Positions 22,722 to 34,678 of a DNA stretch of 64,000 nucleotides are shown here, piece by piece (the stretch's first letter is position 1; the number at the start of each line of letters is the position of its first letter). A program made the position numbers and the translations under genes. Origin of the DNA: Blasia pusilla (taxonomy: Eukaryota; Marchantiophyta; Marchantiopsida; Blasiales). The DNA is taken from assembly GCA_050084515.1 (NCBI GenBank), contig CM114271.1, positions 38,998,001 to 39,062,000 of the forward strand, read 5' to 3'. Under the pieces are notes generated by a model. The model was given only the letters and a program-made list of their open reading frames with translations, was not told the DNA's origin and did not search any database.

Positions 22722-25440
22722 CTCCCCCTCAAGCTCATATCGATATCTCTAACGCCTAAATCCTTTCTAAACATCTCAAACTTATCTCTAGACAATGCCT
22801 TTGTAAAGATGTCAGCAATTTACTAATATGTACTTATATACACAAGATCAATTTCTCCTGCAAGCACTTTCTCTCTGATAAAATGATAGTGCACCTCAAC
22901 ATGCTTTGTACGAGCATGAAACACAAGGTTATTAGCAAGCTTGATGCTACTAATATTGTCTGCATATATTATACTAGGTCCTAAGTTACTAACACCAATC
23001 TCAACAAGTAATCGATGAAGCCACACCGCCTCACATGCTGCATTGGTTGCTCCTCCGTACTCAGCCTCTGTTGAAGATAAAACAAATGTAGGTTGCTTCT
23101 TTGCTTTATCTTATAGCTGCGCTTCCCAAAGTAAATGAATAACCAGATGTGGAGTGTCGATCAGACACGCTTCCTATCCAATCAGCATCTATGAATCCCT
23201 ATAATTGAAAACTCGGAGAAGGTTCAAATTGAAGCCCGAATTGAATAGAGAATTTCACATATCGCATAATCCTCCTCACAGCATCAAGGTGAGGTTTTCG
23301 AGGTGCTTGCATAAACTGGCTCACTAGACCAACAACAAAACTCAAATCTGGTCTGGTTATAGTTAGATAGATCAAACTTCCAACCATGCGCGTGTACATA
23401 TTAGAATCTGCAAGTTGCTCTCCTTCATCCACTCTTAGCTTCACGCTCTGGTCCAACGGTGTAGAGATTGGCTTATAGGTCGTCATACCATATTTTGAAA
23501 GCATATGAAGAGCATATTGTCGTTGTAGTAACCATATGCTCTCTCCAACCTTGATAAACTCAATACCAAGAAAGTACTTGAGTTCTCTCAAGTCCTTCAT
23601 ATCAAATTCTGCTTGTAACTTAAGCTTGACTTGTTGTACCATTTCTTCAATACTCCCAATAATCAAGAAATCGTCGACATACAACACAATGAGAACTGTA
23701 TGATCTTATCCTCTCAAGACATATAACGAGGAGTCAGAATCACATACCCTAAAACCCAACTCTTGTAGGACGTATGTAATCTTGCCATACCAAGCTCTTG
23801 GAGCTTGTTCGAGCCCGTATAGAGCTTTCTTCAACCTGCATACGCGAAATGGAAACTTGGGATGCTCGTATCTAGGTGGTTGAGTCATATATACCTCCTC
23901 ACATAGACCTCCATTCAAGAAGGCATTTTTGATGTCCATGTGATGTAATCTCCACTTCTTACTTACTACAATTGCAACCACTGTTCTCGTAGTCGCCATC
24001 TTTGCAACAGGGCTAAATGTTTCCTCATAATCGATACCATATTGTTGTGCATAGCCCTTAGCCACCAATCTCGCTTTGTATCTGTTAGGTGTACCATCTT
24101 GATTGCGCTTGATTTTATAAATCCATTTGCAACCAATAGCTTGCTTACCGGAAGGTATATCAACCAGCTCCCATGTTTGTTGATGTCTTAATGCAACAAG
24201 CTCTTCCTCCATAACTTCAATCCATTCGACTTTACTCGCAGCTTCTTCAAAACAACTCGGCTCCTGCTCTTGAAGGGTAGTCATCATATATGCATGATGT
24301 GTCGCAAGGAAACCTTCATTTATGAATCTATGAACTGGATGTGTAACTCTACTTGATCTACAAAGTTGTTGTTCAGAGGTAAATGCCTCTAACACCTGAC
24401 TCAAGCTCTGACTAGTGTTAATAGACTGAATATGTACTCTTCCCGTCCATGGACTCATAGATTTAATGGATGAATCTAGGACCTCTCCTAATCCTGCACT
24501 AGTACTTGGGGAAGTTGAAGACAATGTCTGTTGGTTTATAGTCATATTCTCCCCCTCAATAGACAAGTTTAGAGGTGGAATAGGCTCAGATGGAGCATAC
24601 CATGACTTTAGCTCATCAAAGACAACATCCCAACTAATAATAAGTTGCCTAGAGGATGGAATGTAGCACTTATATCCCTTAGTTCCATCAACATAGCCAA
24701 TGAAGATACATCTTTCAAACTTGGGGTCTAATTTCTGACGTCTCTCAGAAGGAACATGAGCATAACAGATACATCCAAATACTTTCAAGAAGAAAAATTC
24801 AGGTTTACTTCTTGTGAAGACTTCTAATGTAATTGTATCATGAACTCCTACTGTTGGAGTTCGGTTGATTAAGAAGACTGCACATGCTACAGCCTTTACC
24901 CAATACACCTTAGGCATGTTCTTCTCATTCAGCATAGCTCGTATCGCTTCAACAATATGCCATTTTTTCCTCTCAGCCACTCCATTTTGTTGTGGAATAT
25001 AGCGGAAAGTCACTTGACGTTGGATGCCATTCTGACGTAAATAGTCATCAAACTCTGTTGAAAGATACTCTCCTCCTCCATCACAACACAATTTCAGAAT
25101 GTGTTGTCGAGTCTACTTCTCTACTAGAACTCTGAATATTTGGAACACTGAGAATACCTCTGACTTGGCTTTCAAAAAGTATACCCATATATATCTAGAA
25201 AAGTCCTCAATAAATGAAACAAAGTACTGGAAACCACTAAGGTTCTGTTGTGATGTTGTCCACACATCATTGTGGATCAACTTCAATATCTTGGATGCTC
25301 TTCTACCTTGCTTTGGAAAAGGAAATCTAGCTTATTTTCCAAATTGGCAAGCAAGGCATACCTCTAACGTAGAAGGACTCGTTAATTTAGGGAGTCATAT
25401 TACTATATTAGATGATGAAAGACTCTGTAATCTTTGAAGA
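22721..25440 (-). pseudogene. Copia pol: integrase, reverse transcriptase, RNase H (several stops)
   Basis: From high to low coordinates: integrase core (CCDGGGEYLSTEFDDYL, then QQNGVAERK, the D and E of the DDE triad) opening at 25091; a long open run of 461 codons to 23706 carrying the reverse transcriptase entry (CKWIYKIKRNQDG, ARLVAKGYAQQYGIDYEETF) and HMDIKNAFLNG; a stop at 23706-23708; then VLYVDDFLIIGS (23687-23199), which keeps the catalytic YVDD, followed by GSLIYLTITRPDLSFVVG. RNase H (about 23200-22823) reads through several stops: DADWIGSVSDR-HSTSGY is visible, and its end VEVHYHFIREKV is open. The upstream part of the integrase (25400-25095) is shifted. Enzymatically dead as it stands. 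Confidence 0.9.
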
Positions 25441-26906
25441 TTCATATGTTCAATTATTTTATGCCACACATTTAGATCTGTGACTTGTTGGCTCGTTTGA
25501 CCATACATTGCTGTTTGAAACTCTGGCATAGAAACATCTAATTTGAACATTCTTCCAGATCTAGTTCCTTTGGCTATCGTAGTCTGGTCATCCATTGTTT
25601 CAATAAAACAACCATCTTCGTTAAACTTCACTTGATAACCCTGTTCTACTATATGTCCTACACAGATCAGATTTCTTGCAATGGTAGGAACATAGAGAAT
25701 ATTTCCAAGAGCACAAAGACCATTTGATGCTATTGGAACTTTACCGGTATGCGTGATATGATGTCGAGTGTCATCTCCTGTGAGCACAATTGCAGGATCT
25801 TTCACCGGCTCCAAACTACTAAACCATTTCGCTTGTGAGGTCATGTGATTTGATGCATCGAAGTCAATGTACCAATCTGCTGTCGAGTCTTTCTTGACCA
25901 TTGCTCCCATATGATGAGTCATGACCAAGAGATGCTCCGTTTGTGAATGTTGCTGTTTTTGGTACTGCTCTTGGTGTTGTTGCTCCACATAGTTTTGTTG
26001 CTGTAAGGCTCCTGTTCTCATATCTGCCTTCTTTTTGAAGCAAAACTTTGCATAGTGACCCTTTATCCCACAGTAATTGCAAGATCCAGGGACCCTCTGC
26101 TGCTGACCTTGATCCCAACGGTTTCCACCATCACCACCATGTGATTGTGTGTGGTACTGGTTCATAGTTGATTGAGTGACGTTATATTGAGTGCCTCTTT
26201 CTCCATATGCTTGATATCCACCACGACCACGGAAGTTTCTGCCACGACCCTTGCCTCTTTTTGATCCATAACCTGAAAATAGCGCACTCTCTTGTAGACT
26301 TGACGAGCTACCGCTACCTACTAGGCGCATCTCTTCACTGATCAACAGAGGAACTAACTCTTGAAAGGTTGGATACTTCTCTCTTACAGAGATAGAGGTC
26401 TCAAAGGACTTGTAATCATTTGGAAGGCCTTAAAGAGTGAATAAGATCAGATCATCATCTTCTATTATCACTCCAATGCTATTCAACTGATCAACAATAT
26501 ATCTGATACTCAAAATATAATCATTGATGCTTTAGGATCATTTCCTCACTTCGTTCAATTTGTGTTTCAATTGAAGCTTTCTGGTCTTTATAGATGTCTG
26601 GAACAGCTTTTCCAATGTATCCCACGCCTCCTTCAGACTATCAACATCTTGGATGTGACCTATCATTGGCGAACTGATCGTTATTGAAATGTAGTGGACT
26701 ACTTGCCTTGCGCGTTTATTCCAAGCGCGAACATTCAAGTCTGTTGAGTCACCTTCTGGATTGGCCTCATCACCGGTGAAAAGCTCACATAGATCTTGAC
26801 CCATGAGAAATTTTTTCATGCGAAACTTCCAGACATTGTAATTCTGCTTGTCTAGCTTCTCGGCTGTGATTGCTGCTGAGGAATATTCCATGATAAACGA
26901 TTTCAC
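25395..26906 (-). pseudogene. Copia gag and protease
   Basis: The gag start is open from 26906 to 26538 (LDKQNYNVWKFRMKKFL; AWDTLEKLFQ), then interrupted by stops near 26537 and 26430, then open again 26345-25395. The second run has a glycine-rich stretch, a CCHC zinc knuckle (CNYCGIKGHYAKFC), a Q-rich linker, and the protease with WYIDFDASNHMT where the family has D-S/T-G-A: the catalytic triad reads D-F-D, so the active site is lost. The zinc-binding integrase entry follows (DLNVWHKIIEHMN). Confidence 0.88.
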
Positions 26907-27409
26907 TCACAAAAAAATGTAATTTCAGGATTTCTACTGCTCCAATTGAAGCATAGACCACTCCTACACAGAAATCGACCTGAAATTTTCCAAAATTGAT
27001 CAACTGTATGAAAGAACTAGTCGAAATTGGCCTATAGAGAGCAAACTACACAACTTTTCTTCACTAATTGCACTTTCCTACATTGAAATTGATGTTGCAG
27101 GAGCTCAGAGTGTTAGAATTGAGCATTTTTGGATGCGTTGGAAAGCTCTTGATGAGATTTACAAGACGGTTAGAACTAGCTTTAGGAATTTTTCTCGTCT
27201 TAGCGGACCCTGACGGCTGAATCGACCGGGAAAGCCCTAAAAAATGCCTCCAACGTTTTATCACCATCAAAGCTCCACTTGAAATCTGCACCCACTGAGC
27301 TCTGAATAAAATTTCCTTCTCCCAAACTGAAATTTTGCCTTCTCTTGCCTCTCTTCTCTCTTCAAACACCAAGAATTTAAAGTGATATTCTCCTCCCGCT
27401 CTAATATCA

Positions 27410-27703
27410 TGTGGAAAACTGCTAAACAAGCATAACTCGTTGAAAACGGTTCTCACACACACACACCACCATGGAGAACAAAATTTGCAATGAGAGAATG
27501 AGTGGAAGTTGGTCCTCTTCTCAATTATATAGGGTATGTACAAGCAACCCTAACCCTATCCTTAACCATAGTCTCGAGTTAGCCTAACTATGATTAACTA
27601 ACCCTAGTTAAGATAATCGTGCTTAACTGACTAACCAAGATTAAGCTTCCCTACTTATGAGTTCAAGTGTCTCATAAGCTTGACTGTAACTCAATCTTCA
27701 ATA
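27410..27703 (-). repeat. Copia 5' LTR
   Basis: Partner of 22420-22721. In element orientation it begins TATTGAAGATTGAG and ends CCACA, directly followed by the primer binding site TGATATTAGAGC. Confidence 0.9.
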
Positions 27704-28669
27704 AAAATAAAATTTCAACTTCGACAAAATAATACATGTGGCAACATTGGAGAAGTAAGGAATTTTCCATTGGAGAATAAGCATATTTCATGTGGTCTAA
27801 GATCGCTTAAATATTGTTAGAAATCGATGATTCTAAACTAATCCGATCCAATTCTTGAATCACACCACCAAATGCAAAATGCATTGAGCTATTAGTATGC
27901 AATAAAGTCAGATTCACCAACACTTGACAACTTGGAATTACATGGAGTTTACCAGACGAAGTGCCTAACCACTATACAAGAAACTAGAGTGTAGCTCGTG
28001 TTGTGCACAAGACCAATCATGATTAAGAATTACAAAAATATTTCTTGTTGCCTATATTACGAGGAAGGAGGGTGTTCTATTTGGGGATAATAGTAGGGGT
28101 AAAAATTTGGAGTTTTCTTCTTATCTTTTCTATTGGCCACTTCAAATTCTTCCAAAAAAATCTCGCCTACATCATTAAATTCCTAAATTTATTCTTAAAA
28201 TTTTTAGTTATTTTGTCATTGCTAATACTCGTCATTTTTCAATAAAAAAAATTAGCCTTTTCACATAAGATATCATTCTCTCATTTTTCCAAATCCTAAA
28301 AAATTATTAAAATATTTTTTTGAAAAATCCAAGATTATTAGTTAAACTCACTTAGGCTTGTCTAACTCTCTTCAATTCTGATAGTTCCCTTATATTTCAT
28401 TTCTTTTCTATTAATTTTTTATTTCTTTATTTGATCTCATTGAGTCTTGGATCTTGCTCATGGTTGCACAAAAATGGACAAGTCCGTCCCTAGGTTGGTC
28501 GTAGACGGACAAGTTTGGACATATCAATGTACATTGATTTCAAAAGGTGGGGCCCATACTTATAGTTCATGGTGGAAGGTAGGGCAAGAGCAGGAGGACT
28601 TATTTATATTGTAATGCTACCAAGATATATTTTTATAATAAGTAGTGATTATGAATTAAAAGCGAAGAA
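27704..28669. other. AT-rich intergenic DNA
   Basis: Poly-A and poly-T rich, especially 28130-28440. No gene recognised; the 66-codon frame at 28045-28245 is low-complexity hydrophobic text. Confidence 0.4.
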
Positions 28670-29500
28670 CTATGAGAAGGCGAGTTGATGATTCTCAAGG
28701 GAATTGTGACCACATGTTTTCAAGGAAATTATCAAAAGTTACAACCCAAAAACTTCCATTGTGAAGGGAATAAAGCCAACGGTTGCATATCTCACCACTT
28801 AATTTAACTTCTTGATTCTTGGTCTTCATTAGCTGCAAAACCTTTAGTACGCGCAGCTTGATACATGCATCAAGTAACAACATGTAGGATCAACAACCAC
28901 AACATCACTCAATATGCAAAAGCCACCTTGAGATAGAAGTTACATAATGAGGTCATGTTGTTAACAAGATGTTTCTTCTTTAGTATGATGAAGTACGAAC
29001 CACTGATGATATTGCCTCTTTAATCACATCAATCTCGACCATAGTCAAAGATTGTTTTATAGATAATGCTAGAAAAGTTGATAAAAGCAAATTGTCTAAG
29101 ATAAGCTCTGTAATCAATTGATTGGAAGGGGAAAGAATTTCTTGCGTAGCAAGTGGAAGAAAAGCTTGGGCACATCTGAAATGTTATTAGAATAATATAT
29201 ATTCCTCCTCAATATAAGCAGGATGATCCATCAAAAGTTTCATCAATTTTGGCAATTTGATGATGTCACTAGTTCATGGCTTCCAGAATAGGGCGTGAGT
29301 TGATTGGTATTTCAAAACCCTGAACTAGCAATGCCACCAAGTATGTTGGAGTGATATGGATGATAGGAAGGTAATCAACGATGGGATTATAGACCTTTTG
29401 CTTTAAATGTTATAGAATAGAGGTGTGTATCATTGTAGGTAAGAATAGATGCCTATTTAATGTCAAAGGGACGTAAGCACCACCCAAGGAAGAGATAGAA
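28670..29500. repeat. Dispersed repeat, copy 2 (same family as 16300-17600)
   Basis: Same orientation and order of landmarks as copy 1, but more eroded: GACCACATGTTTTCAAGGAAA, CTTCCATTGTGAAGGGAATAAA, GTTGCATATCTCACCACTTAA, then an AAAACCTTTAGTACG phrase matching TGAACCTTTACTATG in copy 1. Confidence 0.5.
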
Positions 29501-31842
29501 AATCTTGTTGGGACCTAATCCTATTTGTTTCTAGTTTCCATGTTAGAGTATGGTTTCCACCGTAATTAGTTGTATGGATGATGTCATTGATGTATGGGCA
29601 ACATAGCAAATCATTTATGTCAATCAGCATTGATTTTTATTTTGTTTCAAATCCTATGAAGTTTTGGTTTTTTTAAAGATCTTTTATAACCATCTTTTCC
29701 CTTCTTGAAGAAAATGGATCCTTAGGGCCCACTAGGTCCCAATATCTCATATCTCAAGAAGACATTTTCTGTTAGTTATGTACAAGATCCTCCCAAACTT
29801 TTATCAACCACCAATGTCTCTCCTCTCAAAAAGACATCCAAACAATCAACAAGATCCCACCAAACCATTGGTTTCAACAAATTCCATGCAAATTTCCTAA
29901 AGAACCTTTGGATCTACTGAAGGATAATCATCCTTGGTTTTACCTATGCATTTACCATTATATTCACTTGTCTTGGGATATTTTAAATTCTGCGTTGTAC
30001 TTTCCTCACAATACGCAAGAACAGCAATGTCCAAGACCTTTCTACACATCTATATACTAATGGAGGATTGAAAATTTTGATACTCAACTTTTCGTGAAAG
30101 AGAAAGAAAAATACTTTGGGACTCATTAAAAGAGACCATGCATAACGCAGGCACCTCACTATGTCTCATGTTTCACCATAACTAGTTAGAACAATATCTT
30201 ATGAAGCTTTAAGATCCTAAACTCATTCAATCCTTGCACCTCTTCTCTCACATAAGTCATCGATATCCTACAAAGCACCTTCCTGTCAGAACATGCATTT
30301 AGTTCATATGTTTTGTTCATACAATTTCAAAGATCAAGCACTTGGCCTCCTCCAATTCATCTCTAGCAAACGACTAGCCAGATCAACTTATCCAACATGT
30401 GGAGTCAATAAATGCTAGTGTTGTTCTGGCCAGTTCAAGAAATCATCTGAAAGGATTCCATCTATCCACTCCTACAATGGATCCCATTTTGGATATGTGG
30501 AACTCCATGACAGCGATCCTCATCAGGTACAAAAGCTCCTTACCCTCTCAGTAAGCTTTCCCCAGGGGAACATGTTTGACCACATGAGTTAGAAAACTGC
30601 GCTGGCTTCATTAGAGTCCTTGAGGCAGATTGGGGTAGGTCTAAATTGGATGGAGGGTCTTAGAGACACCCTCCCAAGCATTTGTTGCATAGGAGGAAAA
30701 CATAGAATCAGTTAAGCCTGTGCAGAAAAAAAACAGAACAATTTTAAAGAAGGGATAGTTCTCCCTTATCACCACGTTATTCAAGTCAAGATAGGTACTC
30801 TTCAGTCACTCATCTATCTTGGCCAAACTAACTTCTACGCCTGGTCTCTACCACTTTTATTTAAAGAAGTTATGGATTATCATCGTGGCCCTGAGCGGAT
30901 TCGTTAGACTAAAACGAATAATGCCTGAAGGCTAACTATTTTAATATAGTGCCTGTCATGGATTTCGGACCATAAACTCCTGACAACTTATAACCTAGAG
31001 GCTTGGACTAGTGCATTTAGAATGAATAGACAAATGGATACAGGTAGAATCTGGCATATTCCTTTGGATCTGCTAGACAGCTTTAGTTGAGACCACATAT
31101 TGTCGTTGCACTGAAAAACTCTTTACTGTATTGTACAAGCTTTAATTTCTAAATCAACCCTAACAGAATGTAACCTTCACTTGAAACAAAGATCATGACT
31201 TCTACCTGATCGCAAGTGATCTATGGACTGAGTTCAAGTCGCTGTTTACCTACCACCTATATCAATAATCAGATGTAGTTGGACAAACTGCAAGGTATTA
31301 GGCAATGCGCCCATTCTCTTCCATGATAATTTACAGTGCGGAAGGCCATCAGACAAAGAGACCTTAAAACGAAAATAGACCAAAAAAAGTGCCTCGTCGC
31401 TTTTAACTCTATGGATCCTAAAAGAATATGCACAAGAATTGCGAAACTACACATCTTTGCCGAATTTGATCCAGTCCAGATGAATATTGAATTCTTCAAA
31501 ACCACAATATTCCCCGAACCCCACATATACACCAAGTACACTGCCTCCTTTTCAACAGCTCCTTCACTGTAGCATTAAATTCAATCGAAATGTTAAGAGC
31601 CGTGTCAAGACTAAACCACAAGCAAAGCAATGCACTCCAAGACTTTGAAAAACTACATGGATATTCACCTGTGTCCGGAGTCCAACTGAGTGCAACATTC
31701 AACTTATCAGTAACCAACTTTCTATTGCTTTTAAGTTCTGCTCTAGTTTCCAATACTCTAAATGATTTAGGGTAGATTCTGAAAGAATAACCACTACAAC
31801 AATTTCTGCAACTATCGGAAGATGTGCAAATTCCGTTAGGCT
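29501..31842. other. Intergenic 3' of MED15, no gene recognised
   Basis: Mixed sequence without a coding family. 30955-31110 shares GTGCCTGTCATGG-TTT-GGACCATA and GAGACCACATATTGTCGTTGCA with the repeat in MED15 intron 8 (36212-36470), so it is probably another copy of that short element. The part just below 31843 should be MED15 3' UTR on the minus strand. Confidence 0.45.
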
Positions 31843-34631
31843 TCATGATGCACTTACAAATGTCTCCCACATGCCGATTGTAGTGCTGAAGGTTCCACCA
31901 CCATGACAAGTTGCTGCTTCTGCAAGGGCATTGCGTGCACATTTGTCCCAGACTGCAGCCATAGCTTTAAGAGAAACAGGTGGAGCTAGCGAACGCACTT
32001 CTCTTGTGAACTCATCTCTTGCAGCAGAAGCAACAGGATAACTGTATCACCAGTAGATTCTCTTTAGTTAGCCACCACTATTCCATTGTGACTATCATAA
32101 ACTTCCAATCTCGTTTCTCTGCAACTGAAATGCCAGGCTGAAATAATTCAGGTGGAGTCAATAAGTGCTAACAGCCATTGCCAGATGGTCGAACAGAACA
32201 AAAAAAATTACAGCTCTTTTAAATTTCCGAATCACTGATAGATATCGCCTAACTCAATTTCGGAAGTGATCCAAATCCAATTTTCATTTGAAGAACTACT
32301 GAGACCAAGCAGTGAAAACTATGACTTAGAGTCAGAACTAGAAATGTACTAGTAAATCATGAAAGTAATTTTCTTCCATATCCTCTTCTTGCCATTACTT
32401 TAAACCAACTACCTCTACAGGTAGTGAGTGGACAGCCCTCTGAAGTTAGCTGTAGCTCATCACAGCATGAAACTTAGAAGTGCTATGGGCAACTCACCCC
32501 TCGAGAGTTGCAGGATCCATTTATAAGGTCCGCACTGACAAAACAAAATTTGAACAGGTCTTACCACCCATAGTATTCATTAGTAAAATTAGGAATTTTC
32601 CTTATGTAAATGCTCTCCTAGCTTTAGCAATAGCGTCCTTGTACCCAAAGTATACCTTAATTACCCGAAGTAAGAAAAAAGGAAACTTGAGAGGAGGAAA
32701 GTACCTGGAGTTTGGAGCCATATGTTCTGACCAGAATATAGGAGACGACTCAGGGTAGCTTGGAGGTATTAGCAACCAAACAAGAGGGAGTGAGACCTGC
32801 AATCAATTACAATACTCTTCACTTACTTTAGAGAGCATTTCCATGATCATTTTTACAAATCAAATCCAACAAGCCTAAAGACACATGATAATGGCATTAT
32901 TTGTGACTGCAACTTCTTAAAGGTAGATTGCCAAGAAGCAGCACCATCTTGTTTCGAGAGTTGAAGCTTGGGCTCACAGCGACACCCTTGTACGAGCACG
33001 TAACCACTACACCTTCCTTCCCTTGGGCAGCTGCTTCCTCTGTACCTTCTTCACTAATTTCCACCTCAGTATCTATGAGGAAGTCATTCACCATTTTTAT
33101 CTCATCTTTCACAGCCTCTGGTACCTGTGACAAAAACTCTCATAAATCTTAAAATGCACATCAACAAAGAAGAGTATACATCTCACTTCGGTGACATCAG
33201 CCACAAAATGAAAATGGATTAGAGATGAACCAATCTTACAATTCAAGAGAGACAGCAGACAACACATCCAAATAAACAATATCCAAGACCATCTCAACAG
33301 TGTTGATTACCTTCATTCTCGGACTCCTGAGATTTGAGGTTATCATTGACCCTGTCTCCAGAGTGTCAAATCCCTCTGCTTTATGAAGACTGTTGACAAC
33401 AGATCCATCTGCTGATACAAGACTAAGGGCCACTGAGTCCATTCTACGAACTTTTTTCCTTGCAGTGTTGGAACTCTCTTGAGATAGCCGACTCCTGGTG
33501 TGCAGTCTTGCTTTGGTGATAGCAGCCAAGTCCTCACCAACTGCTGCTCTGGAACCATTTCCAGGTGCAGACGCTCCTAGTTTATCATGACAACTGATAA
33601 CAGCATTCATCTCTCCTACTGCTGAACTCAAAACCTTAGCTGACATAGAGTCAATCTGCATTCACATACAAGAGGAGGTCAGTATCTATCGAAATTGCCA
33701 GAAACTGCAGTTTCTTCAAAAGCCACCACCGTATAACTTTGTTTTGGAAATGCTAAGCTCTTGGGTTACTTCTACTACACAAATAACTGTTGCAGCTACC
33801 CCATTCCACAAGCCTGAAATGCTTGCTGCTTTCCAGACTACATAGAGTCCACATAAATAAATATTTTCCTCTTGCACCCAACTGACAATTGGTCCACTGG
33901 ATTCTTCTACACATTCACACAGTACAGTGCATAATTGAAGTAAAGATGACACTTTCCACCCTCCACTACACCAAACAAAGTAGAACACAAACAAAGGCAG
34001 TGACGTACACCAAAATCTCTTGGAAACTAGAAACTGTTTCAAAACCCTCACATATCATAGACTAATTTATTTTCTTTAACTTAAATGTACTAAGGATTTC
34101 ATCTCACAAGAACTTGCCTTTGTCATCAGTCGCTCAAGAGGGTCCACATTTGTCTTATCCACAAAAGGAGTTCCGGGAGAAAATGCATGGGCACCCTCAT
34201 GAGGAACTGTCATAGAAGCAGGGCTTGGTGAGAAATCCACCATCAAAGGAGAGACAGAGGGTCCTGGTGTTCCAATAACCCCCGAAACTACATTACTGGG
34301 GGTTGCCACAGCTGGTTGAAGAGTTTGAGCACTTCCAGGAGTGCCAGTCACCGGTGTCGGAACTTTCAAATCAACCTCCTCAAGAGCAGGTGGCGAGGTA
34401 ACTTGTAGCAGAGATGGAGAAGGAGTCCTAAGAGGTGGTGGGGAAGCCTGCAAAGGAGTAGCTGCTTTAGCAGCTTGCAGGGGAGGGGCAAAATTTTGGT
34501 GTGAATCAGGTTGAGGAGATAGCTGCTGTTGAATAGAAATTTGAGGAGATGGAGCTTGTAAAATTTGTGGGGATGACACCAACTGTGGCATTTGGGGTGA
34601 GCCCACTTTCAACTGTTGGTGCTGCTGCTGC

Positions 34632-34678
<47 letters not shown>

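Larger units (their letters stand above)
22420..27703 (-). mobile_element. Ty1/Copia retrotransposon, both LTRs present, coding region broken
   Basis: The element is on the minus strand. Its 3' LTR is 22420-22721 and its 5' LTR 27410-27703, about 300 bp each and roughly 90 percent alike by eye. Next to the 5' LTR, the minus strand reads TGATATTAGAGC, a diverged primer binding site for initiator tRNA-Met (family form TGGTATCAGAGC). Next to the 3' LTR it reads TTGAGGGGGAG, the polypurine tract. Between them are gag, protease, integrase, reverse transcriptase and RNase H in Copia order. The coding frames are broken, so it cannot move on its own. Confidence 0.93.

Noticed and set aside
27064-27543. 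159-codon minus-strand frame
   Set aside because: It runs across the Copia 5' LTR and untranslated leader, ahead of gag, and has no protein motif.
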